A stretch of DNA of 64,000 nucleotides from Bacteroidales bacterium (GCA_900769555.1 CAAGHA010000135.1:7399-71398); one strand, 5' to 3'. Numbered from the stretch's first letter, positions 35,707 through 44,964 are shown. Notes: generated from the letters alone by a model not told the origin. Translations and numbers: made by a program.

Positions 35707-37481
35707 TATCCGTTCAATTCACTTAACTCCAACCATCTTAACTCCTTCATATCCAATAGTTCAATAATCTCTCCTATTCGATTGGATTTTTTCAACATAT
35801 CATCATTCGAAAGTGTACCGGAGCAAAGCAAAGTTTCCAAACTCTTTTTTTCCTCCTCCAATTGAGCAATCTCCTTCTCCAACTCTTCAAATTCTCGCTT
35901 CTCTTTATAACTCATCTTCACTTTGGGACGATTACTATTTCTATCTTCAGAAGAGACCGGATTCGATTTTTTTACACTCTCTTTCTCTTCTCGCTCTTGC
36001 TCCTCTTTCACCTCTCGCCATAGACGATAATCAGTATAATTACCCGGGAAATCTTGGACATTAGCATCTCCATGAAAAACAAAAAGGTGATCCACCACTT
36101 TATCCATAAAATAACGGTCGTGAGAGATAACAATTACACAACCTTTGAAAGATTGCAAATACTCTTCCAACACATTCAGGGTTACAATATCTAAATCATT
36201 CGTTGGCTCATCTAAAACCAAAAAATTGGGATTCCGCATTAATACGGTACAGAGATAAAGTCGTCGTCGCTCTCCTCCACTTAACTTGGCAATGTAGTTA
36301 TGCTGCGTCTCCGGAGTAAACAAAAAATGTTGTAGGAATTGTGAAACATTCAATTTCCGACCATCGCCCAACTGCACCTCTTCAGCAATCTCCCGAACTG
36401 CATCAATAACCTTCATCTGATCATTGAATTTCATTCCTTGCTGACTATAATAACCAAATCGAACAGTCTCACCAATATCAAAACTACCACTATCCGGCAT
36501 CTCTTCGCCAATTAACATTTTTACAAAAGTCGATTTCCCTGTTCCATTGTTACCAACAATACCCAATTTCTCGTACCTGCTAAAATTGTAGTAGAAATTA
36601 TCCAATATTTTTAAATCTCCAAAGCTCTTGCTGATATACTTTGCTTCAAAAATCTTGCTTCCCAGATATCCAGCTTTTACTTCCAACTGAACATTTTCTG
36701 TCCTGCGATTCCCTTTTATCTTCTCCTCCAATTGATAAAAAGAATCTATTCTGTACTGTGCTTTCCCTGCTCGGGCTTGTGGCTGACGTCTCATCCAATC
36801 TAACTCTTTGCGATAAAGGTTGTTGGCTCGAGCTAGTTCTGCGTTTTGATTATTAATTCGCTCCTGTTTTTTCTCTAAATAGTAGGAATAATTTCCTTTG
36901 TAGGAGAATAGTTGTTGCTGATCTAACTCCAATATCTCGTTGCAAACTCGGTCTAAAAAATAACGATCATGTGTAATCATTAATAACGCTAATCTGCTCT
37001 TTCTTAGATAGTTTTCCAACCACTCCACCATCTCTAAATCAAGATGATTGGTGGGCTCATCAAGAATCAAAAGATTGGGCTGACTCGCTAAAACCTGCGC
37101 CAAAGCAATTCTCTTTATTTGCCCTCCGGAGAGATTATCAGTAGGCAAGTCCAACTCATGAATCTTAAGTTTTCCCAGCAACTGCTTCATACGAAGCGGG
37201 TCTTCACTCTTGTCACAAATAGATTGAATGGTTGTGCCTCTCTCAAATTTAGGATCTTGCTCTAAAATCCCAACCTTAAGATCTGTACGAAACGTAACAC
37301 TCCCCTCGTCATACGACTCTTTTCCTGCAATAATATTCAATAACGTACTTTTTCCAGCTCCGTTCTTTGCAATCAAAGCCGTGCGTTGATTTTCAAATAT
37401 CCCAAAAGAAATGCCTTTAAAAAGGAGGTTGTCACCAAATGATTTGGTTAAGTTATCTACTTGAAGGTAATGAAGAGCCAT
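35706..37481 (-). CDS. ABC-F ATPase, Uup-like
   Basis: A 591-residue soluble protein with two ABC domains and no membrane segments. Walker A motifs are AKNGAGKST (38-46) and GNNGTGKST; signatures are LSGGQIKRIALAQ and LSGGERRRLYL; both have the DEPTNHLD or DEPTNDLD Walker B. A charged C-terminal coiled coil (about 520-590, FEELEKEIAQLEEEKKSLE) marks the Uup subgroup. ABC-F proteins act on the ribosome or, for Uup, are linked to DNA transactions. It is translationally coupled to the downstream DPP IV-like gene; no functional link is known. Confidence 0.88.
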   Translation of the reverse strand: MALHYLQVDNLTKSFGDNLLFKGISFGIFENQRTALIAKNGAGKSTLLNIIAGKESYDEGSVTFRTDLKVGILEQDPKFERGTTIQSICDKSEDPLRMKQLLGKLKIHELDLPTDNLSGGQIKRIALAQVLASQPNLLILDEPTNHLDLEMVEWLENYLRKSRLALLMITHDRYFLDRVCNEILELDQQQLFSYKGNYSYYLEKKQERINNQNAELARANNLYRKELDWMRRQPQARAGKAQYRIDSFYQLEEKIKGNRRTENVQLEVKAGYLGSKIFEAKYISKSFGDLKILDNFYYNFSRYEKLGIVGNNGTGKSTFVKMLIGEEMPDSGSFDIGETVRFGYYSQQGMKFNDQMKVIDAVREIAEEVQLGDGRKLNVSQFLQHFLFTPETQHNYIAKLSGGERRRLYLCTVLMRNPNFLVLDEPTNDLDIVTLNVLEEYLQSFKGCVIVISHDRYFMDKVVDHLFVFHGDANVQDFPGNYTDYRLWREVKEEQEREEKESVKKSNPVSSEDRNSNRPKVKMSYKEKREFEELEKEIAQLEEEKKSLETLLCSGTLSNDDMLKKSNRIGEIIELLDMKELRWLELSELNG

Positions 37482-37610
37482 CTTGTTTTTTCTACAAATT
37501 TATTAAAAAATTCCAAAATATAAATACCACAAAACTGCCTTGGCAGATATACCTCTTCATAAGAGGTTGAGCAATTTATCAAAATTACTTAACGAATGTC
37601 GTCAATAAAT

Positions 37611-37687
37611 ATCGCACCCACTTTGGAGTACATTTGCATCAAACAAACTCAAATGTCTTCAAAATCGGTGCGATTTAATTTATAGAA
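37611..37687. repeat. cruciform-like repeat downstream of argF'
   Basis: Outer arms ATCGCACC (37611-37618) and GGTGCGAT (37667-37674) enclose inner arms ACATTTG / CAAATGT. The stretch CAAATGTCTTCAAAATC recurs in the element at 11459. The terminal arm AATTTATAGAA follows at 37677-37687. It lies just past the argF' stop and may also serve as a terminator, though no T-run follows. Confidence 0.5.
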
Positions 37688-37694
37688 GATGTAA

Positions 37695-38651
37695 TTAAAA
37701 ATTATCTTCCAAAATTCTTTTCAAGACGGTTTGACAAGATATCTCACGATTAGCAGCCTCTGGAATAACTAATGATTGAGGGCTTTCAATCACATCATCC
37801 GTAACAATCATATTTCTACGAACCGGTAAGCAATGCATAAAATGAGCATTATTGGTTAAAGCCATTTTCTCTGAACTAACCGTCCAATTCATATCTTTGC
37901 TCAATATCTTTCCATAATTAGGATCCATATATGCCGACCAATTCTTCGCATATACAAAATCAGCACCTTTCAATGCTTCATCTTGATTATAAACAACCTT
38001 TGCTCCTCGAACAAATTTAGGATCCAATTCATACCCTTCAGGATGCGTAATCACAAAATCAACATCTGCTTCATTCATAAAATCTGCAAACGAATTAGGT
38101 ACAGCTTGTGGCAACGCTTTGGGATGAGGAGCCCACGTTAAAACCACTTTAGGTCTTGCTACCTTTTTATGCTCTTCTATCGTTATCAAGTCGGCAAACG
38201 CTTGTAGAGGATGAACCGTTGCAGACTCCATACTAAACACAGGTTTCCCTGAATACTTTATAAATTGATTTAGTATTGTCTCTTGATAATCGAACTCTTT
38301 ATTCTCAAAATTGGCGAAAGAACGAACTCCAATCACGTCACAAAACTGAGCCATCACCGGAATTGCCTCTAAAAGATGCTCAGACTTATCTCCATCCATA
38401 ATAACACCTCGCTCTGTCTCCAATTTCCATGCACCCTGATTAACATCTAACACAATGGTATTCATCCCTAAGTTCATACCTGCTTTTTGCGTACTTAAAC
38501 GAGTTCTCAAACTATTATTAAAGAAAACACAAAGCAACGTTTTATTTTCACCTAAGTGTTTATAGGCATAACGATTTTTCTTAATCTCTAATGCCTCTTG
38601 TACCGCCTTATTTAAGTCGCCCAAATCGGAGGCTGTCATAAATGTTCTCAT
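37695..38651 (-). CDS. argF': N-succinylornithine carbamoyltransferase
   Basis: A 318-residue transcarbamylase of the type that Bacteroidota use for arginine synthesis with N-succinylated intermediates. The carbamoyl-phosphate loop is NNSLRTRLSTQ (45-55), and MHCLPVRRNM is near the C-terminus. The position I recall as specificity-determining (Pro in the Bacteroides enzyme, Glu in N-acetylornithine transcarbamylase) is Ser90 in MDGDKSEHLLEAIP, which is still a small residue. It ends a minus-strand series with proA and proB; spacing to proA is 21 bases. Confidence 0.9.
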   Translation of the reverse strand: MRTFMTASDLGDLNKAVQEALEIKKNRYAYKHLGENKTLLCVFFNNSLRTRLSTQKAGMNLGMNTIVLDVNQGAWKLETERGVIMDGDKSEHLLEAIPVMAQFCDVIGVRSFANFENKEFDYQETILNQFIKYSGKPVFSMESATVHPLQAFADLITIEEHKKVARPKVVLTWAPHPKALPQAVPNSFADFMNEADVDFVITHPEGYELDPKFVRGAKVVYNQDEALKGADFVYAKNWSAYMDPNYGKILSKDMNWTVSSEKMALTNNAHFMHCLPVRRNMIVTDDVIESPQSLVIPEAANREISCQTVLKRILEDNF

Positions 38652-38672
38652 ATCGTAACTATTAAATAATAA

Positions 38673-39920
38673 CTAACTTCTTACCTGACCATTCCCTTTA
38701 ATAATCCACTTATAAGTTGTAAGTTCTTCAAGTGCCATTGGTCCTCTCGCATGCATTTTTTGAGTAGAGATTCCTATCTCCGCTCCTAATCCAAACTGTG
38801 CACCATCAGTCCATGCCGTAGTGGTATTGGTGTAAACGCAAGCTGCGTCCACTTGATTATCAAAGGTAGCTATTGCAGCATCATCCGAACTAATAATTGC
38901 CTCGCTATGTTTTGAACTATATTCTGAAATGTGGTCAATAGCTTGCTCTATACTATCCACACACTTCACGGCCATCTTATAATCCAAAAATTCTTTACCA
39001 AAACATTCCGAAGTTGCATTTTCTAACAACTCATCAGGATAATTCCCTTTTAGAGCACCATAACTAATAGAATCTGCATACAATACCACATTTTTCGCGG
39101 CCATGGCTTTGCATAGTGCCGGAAGATCTGATAATCTATTCTTATGAATCAATAAACAATCCAAAGCATTACACACACTCACACGTCTTGTTTTCCCATT
39201 AAAAATAGCATCCGATCCGATTTTTAAATCTCCCGACTCGTCAAAATAAAGATGACAAACACCTGCACCGGTTTCAATTACCGGAACTTTTGCATTGTCT
39301 CTGACAAAATTGATAAGTCCGGCACTACCGCGAGGAATTATCATATCAATATAATCCACAGCAACCAACATCTCTCCCGTAGCCTCTCTTCCTGCTGGCA
39401 ATAGAGCAACAATATTTTTGTCTACTCCGAATTTTTCTAACACCGAATGGATAACCGAGACAATAGCAGTGTTGGATGCATGCGCATCGGTACCTCCCTT
39501 AAGAATAGAGGCATTCCCCGACTTTAAACAGATAGAGAAGACATCAAAACTTACATTCGGCCGTGCCTCATATATGACACCAACGACACCAATCGGAACC
39601 GAAATACGTTTTAATGATAATCCATTGGGTCTGACACTCTCTTTCAGCACCTTACCTAACGGAGATGGTAAACTTGCCACATTGCGAATATCAGATGCAA
39701 TCCCTGATAAACGCTCCTTGGTAAGCAAAAGACGATCATACATCGGATTCGACTTATCCATCTTATCCAAATCTTTTTGGTTCTCCGCCAAAATAAAATC
39801 TGCTTGCGCTTCTGCCTCATCTGCTAATGCCAACAAGATATTATTTATTGTCTCATCACTCATACAATTCAATGAACGTGATGCTCTCTTTACTGCTGCA
39901 AAAATATTATTCAAATTCAT
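38673..39920 (-). CDS. proA: glutamate-5-semialdehyde dehydrogenase
   Basis: A 415-residue NADPH-dependent enzyme that reduces gamma-glutamyl phosphate to glutamate semialdehyde, second step of proline synthesis. The motif VIYEARPNVSFDVFSICLKSGNASILKGG and the active-site Cys region RRVSVCNALDCLLIH are typical, as is the end RGPMALEELTTYKW. Length is normal. It lies between proB (53 bases upstream) and argF' in the same direction. A 173-codon antisense open frame inside it is a coding shadow. Confidence 0.95.
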   Translation of the reverse strand: MNLNNIFAAVKRASRSLNCMSDETINNILLALADEAEAQADFILAENQKDLDKMDKSNPMYDRLLLTKERLSGIASDIRNVASLPSPLGKVLKESVRPNGLSLKRISVPIGVVGVIYEARPNVSFDVFSICLKSGNASILKGGTDAHASNTAIVSVIHSVLEKFGVDKNIVALLPAGREATGEMLVAVDYIDMIIPRGSAGLINFVRDNAKVPVIETGAGVCHLYFDESGDLKIGSDAIFNGKTRRVSVCNALDCLLIHKNRLSDLPALCKAMAAKNVVLYADSISYGALKGNYPDELLENATSECFGKEFLDYKMAVKCVDSIEQAIDHISEYSSKHSEAIISSDDAAIATFDNQVDAACVYTNTTTAWTDGAQFGLGAEIGISTQKMHARGPMALEELTTYKWIIKGNGQVRS

Positions 39921-39973
39921 ACCTTATCGAATTAAATAAAACAACCTATCTAACAAAGACAACATGGAAGGAA

Positions 39974-41050
39974 TCAAAAAATATACAAATAATCGTAATG
40001 GATAATCGGTTTCTTCCCCTTTTCCCCAATAAATAATTCTGCATCTGAACTTTTATATTGGGTCTTCCCTACTCCAATCTGATTCCCATTTTCATCCATC
40101 ACCTTAACTATATCATCTTTTTCAAAATTCCCTTCGATACGAGTTACTCCCACCAATAAGACCGACGAAGCTCCATCTCCTTCTACAATTGCTTGACGAG
40201 CACCCTCATTCAAATAAATCTCTCCTCTTGCAAATCCCTCACTATGAGCTATCCATTTCTTTACACTTGTAGCAGGTTCATCAGACGGAATAAAACGAGT
40301 ACAAACAATATCCTTCTCATTCAACAACAAGTCAACCAACACACCATCGCGCTTACCATTAGCAATAATCACCTCTAACCCCTCATCAGCCACTTTACTG
40401 GCTATGTTGGTTTTTGTTTGCATTCCACCTCGTCCAAAAGAGGATTTTGATGTTTGAATATAGGATGATAAATCTCTCTTCCCCGGTAAAACTTCCCGAA
40501 TAACCGAAGAGTTCGGGTCGGAAGGATTTCCATCAAATATCCCATCGATATTACTTAAAATAATCAATTTCTCTGCCCCCATCATGGTTGCAACAATACC
40601 GGACAACTCATCGTTATCAGTGAACATTAACTCTGTAACAGAAATTGTATCATTCTCGTTGACAATCGGCACAACATCATGCTGAAGCATCACCTCCATA
40701 CAATTCCTTTGATTCAAATAATCCGTGCGAGTGCTCAAACTCTCTTTCGTTGTCAAGACTTGTCCACAAAAGATTCCTTGTTTCCGGAAAAACTCATAAT
40801 AGTGATTTATCAACTTTGCCTGTCCAACAGCAGAAAAGAGTTGACGGGCAGATACTGCATCCAATTTATTGTCCGGGAGCATAGCCCGACCGGCTGCAAC
40901 TGCTCCGGAAGAGATAAGAATCACCTCAATCCCCGCTTTATGCAAAATAGAGACTTGTGACACCAACTGCTCTATACGGACCAAATCCAAGCCCCCCTCA
41001 GAAAGTGTCAATACATTACTACCAATTTTTATCGCAACTCTTTTTATCAT
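39974..41050 (-). CDS. proB: glutamate 5-kinase
   Basis: A 358-residue cytoplasmic kinase for the first step of proline synthesis. The amino acid kinase domain starts KIGSNVLT and includes LISSGAVAAGR, VNENDTISVTEL and FGRGGMQTK. A C-terminal PUA domain follows (about 275-358, with GEIYLNEGARQAIVEGDGASSVLLVGVTRIEGNF). ProB is normally inhibited by proline. It is followed by proA and preceded by the acyl-CoA synthetase gene at 30 bases. Confidence 0.95.
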   Translation of the reverse strand: MIKRVAIKIGSNVLTLSEGGLDLVRIEQLVSQVSILHKAGIEVILISSGAVAAGRAMLPDNKLDAVSARQLFSAVGQAKLINHYYEFFRKQGIFCGQVLTTKESLSTRTDYLNQRNCMEVMLQHDVVPIVNENDTISVTELMFTDNDELSGIVATMMGAEKLIILSNIDGIFDGNPSDPNSSVIREVLPGKRDLSSYIQTSKSSFGRGGMQTKTNIASKVADEGLEVIIANGKRDGVLVDLLLNEKDIVCTRFIPSDEPATSVKKWIAHSEGFARGEIYLNEGARQAIVEGDGASSVLLVGVTRIEGNFEKDDIVKVMDENGNQIGVGKTQYKSSDAELFIGEKGKKPIIHYDYLYIF

Positions 41051-41080
41051 ATTTCATCAAAACCTATTTACAACTACCTC

Positions 41081-42733
41081 TTATTTAGATGATTCAGATC
41101 GAATCTCTTTCCTTTTAATCTTACCACTGATGGTCTTCGGCAACTCATCAACAAATTCAACCACACGAGGATATTTATAAGGAGCTGTTGTCTTTTTAAC
41201 GTGATTTTGAATCTCCTTTATCAACTCTTCACCGGCTTTTTCTTTGTAGTCGGGAGCTAAAACAATTGTAGCTTTCACCACTTGTCCCCTCACCTCATCC
41301 GGCACGCCGGTAATGGCACATTCAACTACAGCAGGGTGTGTCATCAATGCACTCTCCACCTCAAACGGACCAATACGATATCCGGAACTCTTGATAACAT
41401 CATCCGTACGTCCGACAAACCAATAATAGCCATCCTCATCTCTCCAAGCCACATCTCCGGTATGATATATACCATCAGCCATCACCTCATTTGTTTTCTC
41501 TTCATCTCGGTAATAACCTTTAAAAAGTCCTATTTGAGGTCGTCTATCCATACGAATAACTATTTCTCCTTGTTCTCCATCTTCTACCGATCTACCATCA
41601 TGAGAAATCAAATCCATATCATAAGCAGGATTAGGAATTCCCATAGAACCCGGTTTAGGCTCTATCCACGGGAACGTTGCAATGGTTATAGTGGTCTCTG
41701 TTTGTCCAAATCCCTCCATTAACTTAATTCCTGTCTCTTTATAAAAAGTTTCATAAACATGAGGATTCAACGGCTCTCCTGCTATTGTACAATACCTCAA
41801 AGAAGACAAATCATACTTCGATAAATCTTCTCGAATCATAAACCGGAATACCGTCGGTGGTGCACAAAATGATGTGATACGATATTTCTGAATCATCGCC
41901 AACATATCTGCCGGCGTAAACTTCTCATGATCATAAACAAAAACAGATGCTCCTACAATCCATTGTCCATACAATTTTCCCCATGCAGCTTTCCCCCATC
42001 CGGTATCAGCAACCGTCAAATGTAAACTATCCTCCGATAAATCATGCCAATATTTAGCCGTTACGATATGTCCTAACGGATAGGTATATGAATGTACAAC
42101 CATCTTAGGATTTCCGGTTGTTCCCGAAGTAAAATACATCAACATCAAATCATCATTGCTATTTTTCTCTGGACGAACAAATGGAGCTGCACCCTCTAAT
42201 CCCTTATGAAAATCACTCCAATTCTTAGGAATAGTCGGACCAACTGAGATGCAATGTTCGATAGAAGGCGATTCTGCGAGCGAAGAAGAAATATGCTCCA
42301 CAATCAAATCATCTCCCACAGCAACAATCGCTTTAATCGTTGCGGCATTGGCACGATAAACTATATCCTTTTTAGTTAACAAATGAGTGGCAGGAATAAC
42401 AACCGCATTTATCTTATGCAAAGCCACAATGCTTATCCAAAACTCATAACGTCTCTTTAAAATCAACATAACTTTATCTCCCTTCCCAATTCCTAAAGAT
42501 TGGAAATAAGAGGCTGCCTTGTCGGTCTCTCTCTTTATATCTGCAAATGTGAAATCAATATGTTCACCCTTGTCATTTGTCCAACGTAACGCAACTTTCT
42601 CCGGAGCTTTTTCTGCCCATGCATCTACTACATCATAACCGAAATTGAAATTTTCGGGAACATTGAGTTTGAAATTAGCTTTAAAATCCTCATACGATTC
42701 AAACTCTGTTTTATCTAAAAATTTTTCTAACAT
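41081..42733 (-). CDS. AMP-forming acyl-CoA synthetase
   Basis: A 550-residue adenylate-forming ligase that activates a short or medium acyl acid to its CoA ester. The P-loop-like A3 motif is YFTSGTTGNPKMV (~195), followed by TGDVAWRDEDGYYWFVGR and KSSGYRIGPFEVE. The C-terminal PKTISGKIKRKEIR carries the catalytic Lys. It resembles the AcsM/medium-chain group more than classical acetyl-CoA synthetase. An operator-like site sits 8 bases upstream (42741-42757), shared with the neighbouring XRE-cupin gene. Why it sits among proline genes is not clear. Confidence 0.88.
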   Translation of the reverse strand: MLEKFLDKTEFESYEDFKANFKLNVPENFNFGYDVVDAWAEKAPEKVALRWTNDKGEHIDFTFADIKRETDKAASYFQSLGIGKGDKVMLILKRRYEFWISIVALHKINAVVIPATHLLTKKDIVYRANAATIKAIVAVGDDLIVEHISSSLAESPSIEHCISVGPTIPKNWSDFHKGLEGAAPFVRPEKNSNDDLMLMYFTSGTTGNPKMVVHSYTYPLGHIVTAKYWHDLSEDSLHLTVADTGWGKAAWGKLYGQWIVGASVFVYDHEKFTPADMLAMIQKYRITSFCAPPTVFRFMIREDLSKYDLSSLRYCTIAGEPLNPHVYETFYKETGIKLMEGFGQTETTITIATFPWIEPKPGSMGIPNPAYDMDLISHDGRSVEDGEQGEIVIRMDRRPQIGLFKGYYRDEEKTNEVMADGIYHTGDVAWRDEDGYYWFVGRTDDVIKSSGYRIGPFEVESALMTHPAVVECAITGVPDEVRGQVVKATIVLAPDYKEKAGEELIKEIQNHVKKTTAPYKYPRVVEFVDELPKTISGKIKRKEIRSESSK

Positions 42734-42740
42734 ATCAATG

Positions 42741-42757
42741 ATCGGGATACCCCGTAT
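42741..42757 (-). promoter_or_regulatory. operator-like site before acyl-CoA synthetase
   Basis: On the minus strand the site reads ATACGGGGTATCCCGAT, a palindrome around GTATC. A similar site (TGGGGAGTATCTCCCA) lies before the XRE-cupin gene. The common core is GGRGTATCYCC. Confidence 0.45.
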
Positions 42758-42826
42758 TTATTTTACTGATTAGATTGTTTCAAATTTCTATTTAACGAAT
42801 TTAAAGAAACACTCTTCAAATTCATC

Positions 42827-43378
42827 CTAAAGAATGATGGCAAGAAATTTTACCGGTTGATTATTCAATGCTTTCATTCCATGCAATTTATTGGAATCAA
42901 AATAGATGCTATCGCCCTCATTCAACGTCAATTCTTTCCCGTTGATACTCAACAACAATGTCCCTTCCAATACCATATTAAACTCTTGCCCCGGGTGAGA
43001 GTTCAAGTGGATTGGTTTGTCATTGGGTTCAACTGTAACAACAAAAGGATCCGCCTTACGATCAATAAAACCGGCAGCTAAAGATTGGTATTTGTATGCT
43101 TTAGTTCTCTCCATGGCTGTACCCTGCCCCTTACGAGTTAGGTAATAAGTTTTCATATGAGGCTCATCACCAAATAACAAGGTGGTCAATTCTACATCAC
43201 AACCTTGAGAAATACAATGCAAAATGCTCACGGGAATATCTTTATCTCCGCTTTCATACTCGCTATATTCACCGGCTGTTACAGAACAAATCTTTGCCAT
43301 TTGCTCTATAGATAATTCCAAATCTTCTCTCAAACCTCTCATACGAGAAGCAATTTGTTTAATTTGCTCGTTAACCAT
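42827..43378 (-). CDS. XRE-family regulator with C-terminal cupin
   Basis: A 183-residue regulator. An HTH_3 domain covers about 5-65 (RMRGLREDLELSIEQMAKICSVTAGEYSEYESGDKDIPV). A cupin domain covers about 105-183 (NSHPGQEFNMVLEGTLLLSING, LNEGDSIYFDSNKLHGMKALN) and likely binds a small effector. Regulators of this form control nearby metabolic genes. It lies 93 bases before the acyl-CoA synthetase, and both genes carry the same operator-like sequence just before their start, so autoregulation plus control of the synthetase is inferred. Confidence 0.88.
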   Translation of the reverse strand: MVNEQIKQIASRMRGLREDLELSIEQMAKICSVTAGEYSEYESGDKDIPVSILHCISQGCDVELTTLLFGDEPHMKTYYLTRKGQGTAMERTKAYKYQSLAAGFIDRKADPFVVTVEPNDKPIHLNSHPGQEFNMVLEGTLLLSINGKELTLNEGDSIYFDSNKLHGMKALNNQPVKFLAIIL

Positions 43379-43392
43379 ACGATCTATATTTA

Positions 43393-43408
43393 TGGGAGAT
43401 ACTCCCCA
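43393..43408 (-). promoter_or_regulatory. operator-like site before XRE-cupin gene
   Basis: On the minus strand TGGGGAGTATCTCCCA, a near-palindrome 14 bases upstream of the start codon. It shares the core GGRGTATCYCC with the site at 42741-42757. Confidence 0.45.
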
Positions 43409-43424
43409 ATTGATACTACGTTAC

Positions 43425-43440
43425 TTCTATGAATTACGAT
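43425..43440 (+). repeat. partial left-end module of dispersed repeat
   Basis: TTCTATGAATTACGAT matches the first 16 bases of the module at 11328-11355 with two changes; the rest is degenerate. Confidence 0.4.
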
Positions 43441-43493
43441 TCGATATTATAAATTTTAAAATCCGTTATGGATGTTTTTGAATTTATTTTTTT

Positions 43494-44279
43494 CTATTTG
43501 TTTGTATTGGCTTTAATGCCTTGAATTACCGCATTGGAAAAACCATACTCTTCCATCTTATTCAAGCCCTTAATGGTCCAGCCTCCAGGTGTGGTAACTT
43601 TATCCACCTCTACCTCGGCATTTTCTTTGTTTTGCAATAACAGTGAGGCTGCTCCAACCATAGTCTGAGCTATCACCTCTTGAGCAATATCCGGACGAAT
43701 ACCTAACTCTACAGAACCCTCTACTGCCGCTCTTACATAACGTAACGCATAAGCAATCCCGCAAGAAGAGATTGATGTGTAGGCTGCCATCTGACTTTCT
43801 GGAATTGAGATAGCCTTACCTAATTGCGAGAAGATGGCTAATACTGAGGCCTCTTGCTCTGCTGATGCATTCAGTGAAGAGACAAACGTCATACTCTGTC
43901 TAAGTGCAATGGCTGTATTAGGTAAAACCCTGAATAGAGTAAAATTGACACCTAACTTCTCCTTGATTTGAGCTAATTCAACTCCCGCTGCAATAGAAAT
44001 CAAAGTGTGCCGTTTCTCATCCAAAACAGAGAAAATAGAATCTAAAACCTCATTCATTAACCAAGGTTTAACAGCTAAAATAACGTAATCGGCTGATTTC
44101 ACCACCTCTGCATTGATATTTGAAACATATATTCCGGCATCAATTGCTTTCATTGCTTCTAAATTTTGAGGCAAAACATCTGCGCAAAAAAGGTCTGATG
44201 CAGAACACAATCCACTTTGATACAATCCTTTAACGATTGCTCCTCCCATGTTTCCACATCCAATAACTGCTATCTTCAT
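43494..44279 (-). CDS. proC: pyrroline-5-carboxylate reductase
   Basis: A 261-residue NAD(P)H-dependent enzyme for the last step of proline synthesis. The Rossmann loop is IGCGNMGGAIVKGL at the N-terminus. The LAVKPW segment (~68), RVLPNTAIAL and the C-terminal VTTPGGWTIKGLNKMEEYG match ProC. Length is normal. It precedes the XRE-cupin gene by 115 bases on the minus strand, which places proC, proB and proA within 6 kb. Confidence 0.95.
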   Translation of the reverse strand: MKIAVIGCGNMGGAIVKGLYQSGLCSASDLFCADVLPQNLEAMKAIDAGIYVSNINAEVVKSADYVILAVKPWLMNEVLDSIFSVLDEKRHTLISIAAGVELAQIKEKLGVNFTLFRVLPNTAIALRQSMTFVSSLNASAEQEASVLAIFSQLGKAISIPESQMAAYTSISSCGIAYALRYVRAAVEGSVELGIRPDIAQEVIAQTMVGAASLLLQNKENAEVEVDKVTTPGGWTIKGLNKMEEYGFSNAVIQGIKANTNK

Positions 44280-44964
44280 ATTTTCTCAATTTTTAAATTT
44301 ATCCAATTTGCAAATTTAATAAATCTAATTTAGAAGCTGTTTAAAATTTATTATAAAAATTACCAAAGTCATAAAAAATAAAGATTTGAGACATCTCGTT
44401 ACTGAAGATGCCTCAAATTCTATTCTCGACACATTCATTCCTTTGTTGTATGTTGATAGAACACTTAAATTTTACTTTCGCCCTCTACTTCTTCCGCCAT
44501 ACATCTTGCCCTAATCCGGAACATTCAGCAACTATGAATTGGAAGGTGCTTCGGTGATATTGTAAGAATAATAATGAATGAGAGCTACAGATTTGCTAAA
44601 ATCTATCCCTCACTAAAAATAAAAGGGACAGAATAGTTCAAAGAATCCTTGCGAGGATAAGAATAGTTTATAAATATTTGTTTCTAATTTTTTTAATGTA
44701 CCTTTTAAATTCTTCACAATTTGATGTTCCTCTCAAGGTATTTTAAGTTAAAGATAAAGTGTAACCGGAGATATAATCCTCTCCTAAAACAATCCTCTAA
44801 CACACAAAAAAATAAATTTCAACCTACTTGTATGTAATAAATTAAACATTGCAAAGAAAAATATTTTGACATATATCCAAAATACGCACAATGGAAACAA
44901 AAATTCCCTTGCGTAACCTTTAACGCAAGGGAATTAAAGTTGTTTGAATCATATTTCACACCAA
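44280..44964. other. long intergenic region upstream of proC
   Basis: No convincing gene in either strand; the longest coding-like scraps are about ten codons. It contains a -7-like box for proC (minus TAAATTTG, 44311-44318), a 12-bp hairpin (44385-44396 with 44406-44417) followed by a T-rich tract on the minus strand, a degenerate repeat module at 44664-44688, and the terminator at 44902-44935. Confidence 0.5.
44902..44935 (-). terminator. terminator of MuiA-like gene
   Basis: A 13-bp perfect stem (AATTCCCTTGCGT at 44902-44914 with 44923-44935), 8-base loop, followed by TTTGTTTCC on the minus strand. It is 30 bases past the stop. Confidence 0.85.

Noticed and set aside
39418..39939. 173-codon plus-strand open frame antisense to proA
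   Set aside because: It lies entirely over the well-supported proA frame, shows no family motif and reads as a codon-bias shadow.
44480..44520. Ten-codon minus-strand frame MYGGRSRGRK
   Set aside because: It resembles an RNA-binding protein tail, but an in-frame stop lies just upstream and no longer gene can be built.
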